DNA from: Archangium violaceum
GTDB lineage: Bacteria; Myxococcota; Myxococcia; Myxococcales; Myxococcaceae
Length of the DNA stretch: 64,000 bases
Direction: 5' to 3'
Assembly (NCBI RefSeq): GCF_016887565.1
Contig: NZ_CP069396.1
Span: 3,561,001-3,625,000, forward strand
Below, in pieces: positions 41,619-49,721 of this stretch; positions within the stretch are counted from its first letter, which is position 1, and every line of letters starts with the position of its first letter. Made by a program: the position numbers and the translations under genes. The notes under the pieces were generated by a model. It saw nothing but the letters and a program-made list of their open reading frames with translations, searched no databases and was not told the DNA's origin.

Positions 41619-42692
41619 ATGGTCGACACCTACCTGAATCTCGAGGGCCCGCGGGCGGAAGCGCCCGTGGCCGTGCCGGTGCGTTCCACCAACTGGTGGT
41701 CCCTGGCGGTGGGGCTCATCGCCGCGGTGGGCATCTGGGTGGCACCGACGCGCCCGCTCTTCGTCGCGTCATGGGTCCTGCTGTTCGCGTGGGCGTGCGT
41801 GCGGGCCGGTAGGGGCGGGCGCGGGAAGGCGGCGAAGTTCCCCGTCCTCCCGGTGCTGGCGGGGCTGCTGACCACGGGGCTCGCCCTCTGGGGCACCCCC
41901 TCGCAGCCGTTCGCCGCGCTCGGGGCCGCCGTCGCCGGTGGCGTCATGCCGTTCCACCTGTGGCTCGAGGGCCTGCGCCGGCGGCTCAAGCACACGGAGT
42001 TCCTGCTGCTCCTGCTGTGCCAGCCGGGGGTGGTGTGGCTGCACCGCTTCGTGGAGGGCAACCCCACGCTCCTGCACGGCGGCCTGGGGAACGTGCTGCT
42101 CGTGCTCTTCGTGGTGAGCGCGCTGCTGCAATCCGGCCTGGGCCTGGTGCGGCGTGAGCCGGCACGGGCGATCATCGCCATCACCCTGTCACAGTCGTGC
42201 CTGCTGATGGCGGGCGCCTTCTCCGGGCACGTCGGCTGGCAGGCGGCCCGGATGCTCCTCATCGCGACGGTGGCGGGCTCCCTCGTCCTTCTCTCCGTCG
42301 TGGGTCTGGCGCGGGATGCGTACGGCATCGAGCGGCTCGCCCCGGACAACGGGCTCGCGGACGTGGCGCCGGACCTCCACCGGTTGTTCCTCGCGATGGG
42401 CTGGTTCTTCGTCGGGCTCCCCGGAGGCATTGCCTTCTTCGCCGAGGACCTGCTCTTCCACGCGCTCCTGGAGGAGTCCACGGCGGCGACGCTGGGGTTC
42501 CTGTTCGCCTCGGGGTTGAACGCGATCGTGTTCTACCGGGTGTACGCGGGCCTCTTCTGTGGCACCGCCCGGTTGGAGCTCCGGGAGGCGCGCACGCCGC
42601 GCACGGCGTCACGCCGCCGGCGCGTGGTGCTGCTGACGGTGGTGACGGCGCTGGTCATCCTCGGCGGCATCGCGCCGACGCTCTTCGTGTAG
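41619..42692 (+). CDS. Second NuoM/NuoN-like membrane subunit of the dab locus
   Basis: The 357-aa polytopic protein begins directly after the stop of the dabB-like gene. It has antiporter-like segments: AAVAGGVMPFHLWLEGLRRR, LLLLLCQPGVVWLHRFVEG and GGIAFFAEDLLFHALLEES with the acidic residue of the family, and a final basic loop before the last helix. It has fewer conserved residues than the 433-aa protein and is shorter than NuoM. A second, diverged ion-pathway subunit of the Dab complex is the simplest reading. Confidence 0.72.
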   Translation: MVDTYLNLEGPRAEAPVAVPVRSTNWWSLAVGLIAAVGIWVAPTRPLFVASWVLLFAWACVRAGRGGRGKAAKFPVLPVLAGLLTTGLALWGTPSQPFAALGAAVAGGVMPFHLWLEGLRRRLKHTEFLLLLLCQPGVVWLHRFVEGNPTLLHGGLGNVLLVLFVVSALLQSGLGLVRREPARAIIAITLSQSCLLMAGAFSGHVGWQAARMLLIATVAGSLVLLSVVGLARDAYGIERLAPDNGLADVAPDLHRLFLAMGWFFVGLPGGIAFFAEDLLFHALLEESTAATLGFLFASGLNAIVFYRVYAGLFCGTARLELREARTPRTASRRRRVVLLTVVTALVILGGIAPTLFV

Positions 42693-42729
42693 CGAGGGCG
42701 GTGGAGCGATGGCGGCTTCGAAACAACGA

Positions 42730-42759
42730 GCCCCACGGCACCGGATGGGACCGTGGGGC
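42730..42759. terminator. Strong hairpin between convergent dab and sulP genes
   Basis: GCCCCACGG and CCGTGGGGC form a perfect 9-bp stem around a 12-nt loop between the end of the last dab gene and the end of the convergent sulP. A U-tract is missing, but the position and stem strength fit a bidirectional terminator. Confidence 0.6.
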
Positions 42760-42783
42760 CTGGTGACGCGTCAGGCAATGGCT

Positions 42784-44427
42784 TCAGGAAGAGTGGCTCA
42801 GGGAACCCCCGAGCACCTTCTTGCGCGCGGAGAGCGGATGCGAGGAGAAACTGCGGTGCTGGTCGAGTCCACTGATGTGCAGCTGGCGGCCCTGGCGGGA
42901 GAACTCACCCTCCAGCTCGTGCAGCCGCTCCATCACCGTGTGGTCCACCAGCCGGGCGTCCGTCAGGTCCACCTCGACCCGCTGGACCTGGGCGTGCCGC
43001 TCGATGTGCTTCTTGATCCTGAGGAAGTTGGTGAAGACGGCGGCGTGCCGCACGCGCAGCACCACCCGGCCGTCCTCCATGCGCTCCTCGATCTCCGGCC
43101 GGAAGAGGCCGGCCAGCCGCGCGCCGTTGATGAGGTGCACCACCATCTTCAGGACGATGCCCGAGGCCACGCCCACCAGCAGGTCCGTCGCCAGCGTCAC
43201 GCCCAGCGTGAAGCTGAAGATGAGGAACTGCTCGGCGCCGATGCGGAACGTCTTCACGAACTCGCCCGGAGAGGCCAGGCGGACGCCGGTGAAGATGAGC
43301 ATGGCGGCCAGCGCGGCCAGCGGAATGCGGTGGATGAGCATGGGCACGAACGCCACGAACAGCAGCAGGAACAGGCCATGGAAGAAGTTGGACAGCCGGC
43401 TCTTCGCTCCGTAGCCGATGTTGGCGGAGCTGCGGACGACCTCGGAGATCATCGGCAGGCCACCCAGCAATCCGGCGATGAGGTTGCCCGTGCCCGTGGC
43501 GAGCAGATCCTTGTCCAGGTTCGAGCGGCGCTTCTCGGGGTCCAGCATGTCCACCGCCTTGGCGGTCAGCAGCGACTCGATGCTGCCCACCAGGGCGAAC
43601 ATGGCGATGTACTTGATGGAGACCGCCGAGAAGACGGCGGAGAAGTCCGGGAAGGTGATGGCGGACAGCAGGTTGCCCGGCAGGTTGACGAGGAACTTGG
43701 GGCCCACCGAGAAGGCCTGCTGCGAGAAGGTGAAGGTGTGCTCGTGGTCCAGGTCGAAGTAGATGCCCAGGGGCACCGCGACGAGCAGCACCAGCAGGGG
43801 GGCCGGCACGCGCTTGAGGAGCGGCACGCGCCTGGCGAGCGCCGCGTGCCCGAAGAGGATGACGAGGCCGAGGAAGCCGATGAGGGCGATCTCCGGGTTC
43901 AGCTGGCCCAGGCTGTGGGGAATCTCGGCCAGCAGCGGCAGCGGGGCCGTCGCCTTGGGCGTCACGCCCATCAGCGTGTGGATCTGCTTCGAGCAGATGA
44001 TGACGCCGATGGCCGCGAGCATTCCGTGCACCACCGCGGACGGGAAGAAGTCCCCCAGCTTCCCGGTGCGCAGGACCGCGAAGAGGATCTGCAGCACGGC
44101 GGCCACCACGATGGTCGCCAGGGCGCGGCGGTAGCCGAGCTTCATGTCGCCCCCTCCCAGCTCCGTCACCGCGCCGAGCGCGATGACGATGAGGCCCGCG
44201 GCGGGTCCCTTGATGGTCAGCCGGGCGCTCCCCAGCCAGGTGGAGACGACGCCGCCCACCACCGCGGTGAGGATGCCGGCCACGGGTGGGAATCCGCTTG
44301 CCATGGCGATGCCCAGGCACAGGGGCAGGGCGATGAGGAAGACGAGGAAGCCCGAGACGATGTCGCTCTTCCACGTGGAGCCGCCAGTCGGCTCGGAGGG
44401 GGAGACGGGCTGCTTTTGAGGATGCAT
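42784..44427 (-). CDS. SulP-family anion transporter (probably bicarbonate or sulfate) with C-terminal STAS-like domain
   Basis: The 547-aa inner-membrane protein has the SulP core: SDIVSGFLVFLIALPLCLGIAM, TIKGPAAGLIVIALGAV, FPSAVVHGMLAAIGVIICSKQ, SIKYIAMFALVGSIESLLTAKAVD and GNLIAGLLGGLPMISEVVRSS, about 12-14 helices. The last 110 residues are STAS-like (VVLRVRHAAVFTNFLRIKKH, VDLTDARLVDHTVMERLHEL). The convergent dab genes make bicarbonate uptake the more attractive role. Start ATG 44427 has CAGGAGAGAG upstream; 18 codons further upstream is another ATG without such a site. Confidence 0.88.
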   Translation of the reverse strand: MHPQKQPVSPSEPTGGSTWKSDIVSGFLVFLIALPLCLGIAMASGFPPVAGILTAVVGGVVSTWLGSARLTIKGPAAGLIVIALGAVTELGGGDMKLGYRRALATIVVAAVLQILFAVLRTGKLGDFFPSAVVHGMLAAIGVIICSKQIHTLMGVTPKATAPLPLLAEIPHSLGQLNPEIALIGFLGLVILFGHAALARRVPLLKRVPAPLLVLLVAVPLGIYFDLDHEHTFTFSQQAFSVGPKFLVNLPGNLLSAITFPDFSAVFSAVSIKYIAMFALVGSIESLLTAKAVDMLDPEKRRSNLDKDLLATGTGNLIAGLLGGLPMISEVVRSSANIGYGAKSRLSNFFHGLFLLLFVAFVPMLIHRIPLAALAAMLIFTGVRLASPGEFVKTFRIGAEQFLIFSFTLGVTLATDLLVGVASGIVLKMVVHLINGARLAGLFRPEIEERMEDGRVVLRVRHAAVFTNFLRIKKHIERHAQVQRVEVDLTDARLVDHTVMERLHELEGEFSRQGRQLHISGLDQHRSFSSHPLSARKKVLGGSLSHSS

Positions 44428-44672
44428 GAGAACTCTCTCCTGATTGCGGAGGCGGGCCGACGGCTTTGGAGGCCGGGGCATGCCTTACGAAGGCAGAGGG
44501 ATGCAACGACTCTCGATTCGGTTCCGGAAATGGGTTTCCTCCTTTTTTTCCAGGCTTTTCCAGTTGCAGTCCATACGAGCGGACAAGCCGTGGGGCTGAT
44601 GCTTGCATCCCCAAGGGGATGCGTTCGTTTGAAAGTGAAGGAAGAGCATTCCCCGCGGGGGAGGGGCGGACG

Positions 44673-45269
44673 ATGACGGGCGGGATGCGTCGTACGGACG
44701 ACGAGCGGGCTCGTTTCGAGGCCGAGGTGGATTCTCTCGTGCCCCGGTTGCATCGGTTCTGTCTGACATTGTGTCGTGACAGACAAGAGGCGGAGGATTT
44801 GCTGCAGGAGGCCCTGATTCGTGCCTACCTCCACCGGGAGAGCTACCGGCAACGGGGCTCATTCTTCGGTTGGTTGTGCGGCATCGCGCGCCATCAATTC
44901 ATCGAGACGCGGCGCGCGAGCGCGCGCCGCCGCTCGTTGTTGGACTCGGTGCTCGAGGGGGCCACGTCGGTGCTCGGCTCGCTCTTCGCCGGAGGGGTGG
45001 ATCAGCCGGATCCCGAGACACGGGTGTGTCAATCCCAGGAGGCGGAGCTGTTGCTGCGCTGCCTGCACGCGCTCCCCGAGAAATTCCGGCTGGTGGTCCT
45101 CCTGTGTGACGTGGAGGAGCTTGGGTACGAGGAGGTCGCGCAAGTGCTCGGCCTCCCGGTGGGAACGGTCAAGAGCCGGCATTTCCGGGGCCGCGCCCTG
45201 CTGGGCGCCGCCTACAAGTCCTCGCTGACCCACCCGCCTTCCCTGGTTGGCGCGGGAGGTTGTCCGTGA
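44673..45269 (+). CDS. ECF-type RNA polymerase sigma factor
   Basis: The 198-aa protein has sigma region 2 (LCRDRQEAEDLLQEALIRAYLHRESYRQRGSFFGWLCGIARHQFI, read as consecutive parts) and region 4 with the helix-turn-helix (YEEVAQVLGLPVGTVKSRHFRGR). The linker of about 50 residues contains a hydrophobic piece (SVLEGATSVLGSLFAGG). No anti-sigma gene is adjacent; the next gene is convergent. It is divergent from sulP across 245 bp, so it may control that promoter or its own. ATG 44673 follows GAGGGGCGG. Confidence 0.88.
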   Translation: MTGGMRRTDDERARFEAEVDSLVPRLHRFCLTLCRDRQEAEDLLQEALIRAYLHRESYRQRGSFFGWLCGIARHQFIETRRASARRRSLLDSVLEGATSVLGSLFAGGVDQPDPETRVCQSQEAELLLRCLHALPEKFRLVVLLCDVEELGYEEVAQVLGLPVGTVKSRHFRGRALLGAAYKSSLTHPPSLVGAGGCP

Positions 45270-45273
45270 GGTC

Positions 45274-46137
45274 TCAGGCGGTGGCCCTGGGCCGGGCGTC
45301 CGCCGGTACGTGCGAGAGGACGAACTCCTCCACCAGCTGGAGCACCTGCTCGTAGCCGGCATCGCTGTGGGGCTCGTGGTAGCCGCCCGGGACCAGGTGC
45401 ATCTTCTTGTCCGGGTAGGTGATCTTGTCGAAGACCTTGCGGGCGCCACGGGACGGGTTGACGGAGTCCTTCTCGCCGTGGAGCAGCAGCAGCGGGACGC
45501 GCCAGTCCGAGAGGTGGGAGTTGATCCACCCGCCCACCTTGAGGGCCGCGAAGGCCCAGCCCGCCGTGCATTGACGGTGGACCAGCGGATCCGCGAGGTA
45601 GGCGGCGACCACCGCCGGATCATTGCACATCGCCTCGGGCACCAGGTTCACCTTGAGCGGGTGCAGCGGACGGAGCTTGCCGAGCAGCAGCGAGGAGAGC
45701 ACCAGGGTCGGTGTCACCACGGCGGACTCGAAGGGCGGGCCGCTGATGATCACCCCGCTCAACCCTTCCGGGTAGCGCAGGACGTACTCCATCCCGATGA
45801 GCCCGCCCATGCTGTGGGCATAGAGGAAGAGGGGCCGGCCGGACTCCCTCGAGGAGATCAGCGCCAGGAAGGCCTTCACGTCCTCGATGTACTCCGACCA
45901 CGACATCAGGTGCCCACGCGGCCCCGGGGAGCGGCCGTGGCCCCGGAGGTCGAGCGCGTACACCGCATGCCCCCGGGCGACGAAGTGGTTGACGATGTTC
46001 TGGAAACGGCCACTGTGCTCGCCAATCCCGTGGACGATGGCGAGCGCCGTCCGGGGCTCCCCATGGGTGGGGAGCCACCGCTGGTAGTACAGCTTCAACC
46101 CACCCGCGCTCTCGAAGGTACCCTCTGCGTGATTCAT
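45274..46137 (-). CDS. Alpha/beta-hydrolase, monoacylglycerol lipase type
   Basis: The 287-aa cytosolic protein has ALAIVHGIGEHSGRFQNIV (oxyanion HG), YALDLRGHGRSPGPRGH, the nucleophile in LYAHSMGGLIGM, an Asp in LLLLHGEKDSVNPS and His in VPGGYHEPHSD. This is the monoacylglycerol lipase/lysophospholipase (Hydrolase_4) pattern. ATG 46137 is used; ATG 46146 is 9 bases upstream. The gene ends 4 bp from the convergent sigma factor. Confidence 0.9.
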   Translation of the reverse strand: MNHAEGTFESAGGLKLYYQRWLPTHGEPRTALAIVHGIGEHSGRFQNIVNHFVARGHAVYALDLRGHGRSPGPRGHLMSWSEYIEDVKAFLALISSRESGRPLFLYAHSMGGLIGMEYVLRYPEGLSGVIISGPPFESAVVTPTLVLSSLLLGKLRPLHPLKVNLVPEAMCNDPAVVAAYLADPLVHRQCTAGWAFAALKVGGWINSHLSDWRVPLLLLHGEKDSVNPSRGARKVFDKITYPDKKMHLVPGGYHEPHSDAGYEQVLQLVEEFVLSHVPADARPRATA

Positions 46138-46201
46138 GCGGGGCATCCTAGGCGGAGGGGTTCCTCCCCGGGAATGGGCGGCCAGGCGCCTCCCGGGCCC
46201 C

Positions 46202-47029
46202 TCACGTCGCGGGTTTCACTCCGCGAATCACCAGACCCGTCATCACCCCGAAGAAGCACCCGGTACGCTCGGCCTCCTCCATGAACCGGAGCCACTCCTC
46301 GACCTCCGAGCGCGTCGCCACGCCCGCCTGGATGGCCTTGTCAAGCACCGCGCGCAGCCCGAACGTCTCCAGGTGGGGGAGGAACCAGGAGGCGGACACC
46401 GGGGTGACCGTCACGTCGGTGAGGCCCTGGGCGTGGAACAGGCTCGGCAGCTGCCGGCCGATCCAGGGGTTGCGGAGCTGATCGGTCCAGAAGTGGATCA
46501 GCTTGCGGACCACGGCGCGGTCGGGCCCGTTGAGGATCCAGCTGTCGAACTCCGGCTCGAAGAGCAGCACCGTCCCGCCCGGCCGCGTCAGCCGCACCAG
46601 CTCGCTGAGCGCCTGGCAGGGATCATCCAGGTACATGAAGACCCGGGAGCTGCGGCACGCGTCGAAGCTCCAGTCCGGGAAGTCCAGATGGTGGATGTCT
46701 CCCACCCGGAATTCCACTGGGAGTGCGGGGTCCTCCGTGCGCCGACGGGACTCGGCCACCATGCTCTCGCTCAGGTCGACCCCCACCACCCGACCCGTCT
46801 TGCCCACCAGCTTCGCCACCTCCCGGGTGACCTCTCCCAGACCACAACCGGCATCAAGGACTTGAGACCCTTCGCTCACACCCAGAAGTCGATGGGTGAG
46901 CCGTTGGATCTCCTGCACCTGCTGGGTGTTGTTCAATCCATCCAGGAAGCGGACCGCGCTCTTGGGGGCCTCGGTGCGATCGATGTTGTGGAAACTCAGG
47001 GCCAGGTTCGAGTTCTCTCCCACGGGCAC
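46202..47029 (-). CDS. SAM-dependent class I methyltransferase
   Basis: The 275-aa protein has motif I VLDAGCGLGEVTREVA, motif II VVGVDLSESM, a DIHHLDFPDWSFDACRSS segment with motif IV and LTRPGGTVLLFEPEFDSW as post-motif III, like UbiE/arsenite-type or small-molecule methyltransferases. The C-terminal half (WFLPHLETFGLRAVLDKAI) fits a substrate cap. The substrate is unknown. The GTG start has AAGGAGTGA upstream. Confidence 0.87.
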   Translation of the reverse strand: MPVGENSNLALSFHNIDRTEAPKSAVRFLDGLNNTQQVQEIQRLTHRLLGVSEGSQVLDAGCGLGEVTREVAKLVGKTGRVVGVDLSESMVAESRRRTEDPALPVEFRVGDIHHLDFPDWSFDACRSSRVFMYLDDPCQALSELVRLTRPGGTVLLFEPEFDSWILNGPDRAVVRKLIHFWTDQLRNPWIGRQLPSLFHAQGLTDVTVTPVSASWFLPHLETFGLRAVLDKAIQAGVATRSEVEEWLRFMEEAERTGCFFGVMTGLVIRGVKPAT

Positions 47030-47346
47030 TCACTCCTTGTGCTCTTGTGTCTTCCGCGCCCGTCAGGGTCGAGCCCCCCTGCCAGGGACCTCCTCGTTGG
47101 GAGTGTCCTGGCGTCTCGTACGCCGCCGCGGTTGAGTTGGATTGTCATCACAGACCGCCGCTGGATCATTTCAGCCTCAACGAGATTCCAGCGAGCCGTG
47201 AAACATGGCGAAGAAATAAGGAATTTTTTCAGGACCGCTCGCCTGCTTCGCACGAGCGCCAGGGAAACGATCTGAAGCGTTGATTGGAGGACTGAGGACT
47301 GCTTCTGCTCTGTGAAGTGGGCAATATGGTAGTGCGGGGTACACCC
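47030..47346. other. Intergenic region, divergent promoters expected
   Basis: The 317-bp gap lies between the divergent methyltransferase and AlkB-like genes. It is less GC-rich in its middle (for example GAAGAAATAAGGAATTTTTT near 47210), which suits promoters. No clear consensus element, RNA gene or ORF was found. Confidence 0.5.
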
Positions 47347-48228
47347 ATGGCCCACCCTCCTCGCTTCGGCCGCTCGCTGGCCCACAAGGCCCGCCAGCGC
47401 ACGCCGGGCCACCACTACAACGCGAGCTTCCTGTCGGCGGCGGATCGCGCGGAGATCCTCGCCTGGCTCAGTACCCTGCACCCCCTGTGGGAGGAGCGCT
47501 ACTCCAAGCATTTCCCGCCTCCACCCGGGCAGTCGCAGCGACGGCTGCTGCGCCCGGTGTACTGGCTGGGCAACTGGCAGTTCGCCTGCCTCGACTACTA
47601 CCGACCCCCGAAGGGAGTGAAGGATCGCTGCGTGAAGGCCGAGCCCTTCCCGGCGGTGCTCCAGCGCCAGGTGGTGAAGGTGGAGGAGCTGGCGCGCCGC
47701 ATGTTCCGCGGACCGGACATGCCCTCCGGCTGGCACCTCAACACGTGCCTGGTGAACTTCTACGGCAGCCGCCTCGAGGGCGATCGCTGGGTGGACACCG
47801 CGAGGGTGGGGGAGCACAAGGACTTCGAGCCGGGGCCGGTGGCCTCGCTGTCCTTCGGCGAGCGCGCGCTCATCCAGTTCGTCACCTCCACCCGCCCCGG
47901 TGAGCGCGACGAGGTGGTGCTGGAGCAGTGGCTCGATGATGGCGCGCTGCAGCTCTTCGGCGGCGCGCGCTGGAAGGAGCAGACGTTCCACCGCGTGCAG
48001 CGGGTGGACACCCGCGCCGGCCACCTGCTGCCGCCCGAGATGCCGGACTTCCGCACCCGGCGCATCAACCTCACCTTCCGCTACGTGCCGGATGAGCACG
48101 TGACGCCCTTCGCGCTGCTCTCCCCGGAGGCCCGCGAGGACGTGCGTCCTTATATGGAGAAGCTCGCCGAGGGCCGTGCCTTCTTCCGGGCGGAGCTCGA
48201 GCGGGAGCGCGCGGCGGCGGGGAGCTGA
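47347..48228 (+). CDS. AlkB-like 2-oxoglutarate/Fe(II) oxygenase
   Basis: The 293-aa protein carries the AlkB-family core: NTCLVNFYGSRLEGD, the HxD iron ligands in GEHKDFEPG, SLSFGERALIQF, a GALQLFGGARWKEQTFHRVQ segment with the distal His, and the RRINLTFR end with the 2-oxoglutarate-binding Arg residues. AlkB enzymes repair alkylated DNA/RNA or modify proteins. The N-terminal 70 residues are family-atypical. ATG 47347 is tentative: no strong ribosome site, with in-frame ATG 47326 and GTG 47317 upstream. Confidence 0.85.
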   Translation: MAHPPRFGRSLAHKARQRTPGHHYNASFLSAADRAEILAWLSTLHPLWEERYSKHFPPPPGQSQRRLLRPVYWLGNWQFACLDYYRPPKGVKDRCVKAEPFPAVLQRQVVKVEELARRMFRGPDMPSGWHLNTCLVNFYGSRLEGDRWVDTARVGEHKDFEPGPVASLSFGERALIQFVTSTRPGERDEVVLEQWLDDGALQLFGGARWKEQTFHRVQRVDTRAGHLLPPEMPDFRTRRINLTFRYVPDEHVTPFALLSPEAREDVRPYMEKLAEGRAFFRAELERERAAAGS

Positions 48229-48231
48229 CGC

Positions 48232-49530
48232 TCACCACAGCCCGTGGGCGCGCAGCAGCGCCCCGAGCGGGGCGTCTCCCCGCTGGTAGGCACCGAAGAG
48301 CTTCGCGGCCGCCTCCAGCGTGGGGTTGGACCAGGCCTTCCACTCGCGGCCCTCGCGCAGCACGGTTCCACAGTGGACGAGCGAGGCGCGGACCTCCTCG
48401 GCGGACCCGAGCGGGACATGGTCGAAGGGGAGCGGGTTCTGGCTGGAGAGGAAGACCTGCCGGGCGCCGAGTCCGCGCAGGCACGCCTCGACGAGGCGCG
48501 GGTGCAGGCCGTTGGCCAGCTCGTCGGCGATGACGAAGTCCTCGTTGACGTCCAGGTAGTACAGGAAGGACAGCAGCCGCTTGTGGCCGAAGCCCAGCCG
48601 CTCCTGCGGCAGCTCCGTGCCGTCCTTCCCGGTGAAGGAGAAGCCGAAGCGGCCGAACTCCAGCCGCCCTCCGTCCTGGTAGCTCCGTTTCTCCAGCAGC
48701 TCCACGCGGAACCTCCCCGTGGCGAACCCCGTCAGGGTGACGAAGCGCGCCAGGAAGCCGCGCTCCACGTCCTCGGGGCGGATGTCGACGGCGCCGGCCA
48801 CGGCCTCGCGCTCCACCCGCTCCCGGAGCAGTCCCGGCAGCCACGTGGGAAGCGCCATCAGCCCCAGGGGGAACACCTCGTCGCCCCGCACCGCCATGCC
48901 GTACTGCAGCTTGCCGATCCGCTCGAACATCCCGAGCGTCTCGTCGAAGCGCGCGGGCGCCAGCAGGAAGGTGCGGCGCAGCAGCTCCTTGAGCCGATCC
49001 TTCACCTCGGGCTCGAGCCGCTGGGCCGTCATGAAGAGGACGATCCACACGGTGCGGTCCAACAGCGACCACCCCATGGACTGCGCGTAGGCGGGTTGCC
49101 CGTCCACCTCCCAGGCCACGCCCGAGGCATCGGCGCGCATCACCAGCACGGAGGCGGGCGCGTCGAGCTGGACGACCAGCTCCATGAAGGGCTCCAGCCG
49201 CGTCTCCTCCTTCGGGATGTGCAGCGGCAGGAGCGCCGAGGCGTCACTCGGCTCCTCCTCCATCAGGCGCCGGGGATAGGCGGAGAGCGGCTCGTTGCGC
49301 ACGCGGATGCGCAGCTCCATGCCGGGGAAGGCGAGCGCGTATTCGACGGAGAACTCCTCGTGGATGAGCTCGGAGAAGTCCGTGGAGAGGGCACGGGAGA
49401 TCAGGTCCAGCAGCAGCGTCCTGCCGGTGCCGTTCTCGCCCAGCACCAGGTTGAACGACGGGCTGAACACCAGCTCGGTGCCGGGCGCGACGTTCCGATA
49501 CCTGTGGACCTTGAGCTTCGTGAGCTTCAT
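48232..49530 (-). CDS. AAA/OLD-like ATPase with Arg in place of the Walker A Lys
   Basis: The 432-aa protein begins MKLTKLKVHRYRNVAPGTEL, the RecF/OLD/SMC-type start, and then LGENGTGRTLLLDLI, a Walker A loop in which the normally invariant Lys is Arg37. The C-terminal half has GFGHKRLLSFLYYLDV (signature-like), FVIADELANGLHPRL (Walker B) and FLSSQNPLPFD (the switch region). The middle (about 120-290) is a family-specific helical insertion. It may be a myxobacterial single-gene AAA ATPase. Whether Arg37 still supports ATP hydrolysis is unknown. ATG 49530 puts the start at the usual place. Confidence 0.84.
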   Translation of the reverse strand: MKLTKLKVHRYRNVAPGTELVFSPSFNLVLGENGTGRTLLLDLISRALSTDFSELIHEEFSVEYALAFPGMELRIRVRNEPLSAYPRRLMEEEPSDASALLPLHIPKEETRLEPFMELVVQLDAPASVLVMRADASGVAWEVDGQPAYAQSMGWSLLDRTVWIVLFMTAQRLEPEVKDRLKELLRRTFLLAPARFDETLGMFERIGKLQYGMAVRGDEVFPLGLMALPTWLPGLLRERVEREAVAGAVDIRPEDVERGFLARFVTLTGFATGRFRVELLEKRSYQDGGRLEFGRFGFSFTGKDGTELPQERLGFGHKRLLSFLYYLDVNEDFVIADELANGLHPRLVEACLRGLGARQVFLSSQNPLPFDHVPLGSAEEVRASLVHCGTVLREGREWKAWSNPTLEAAAKLFGAYQRGDAPLGALLRAHGLW

Positions 49531-49721
49531 GGCGGGCTCCCTGGAGGGGCTCAAGAGAAAATCGCGCACCGTGCCACCCCGCCTCCAACGAGCCAAGTGA
49601 CACTTCGCCGGGATTTACAGTCCGCAATCAGAAAAAATCCTGAAAAACATAAAACCGCCTTGAATGTGAACCAATCGGTATGCCAAGAAAGCTCCCTCTT
49701 CTTCTAGAGAGAGGTGTCGCA

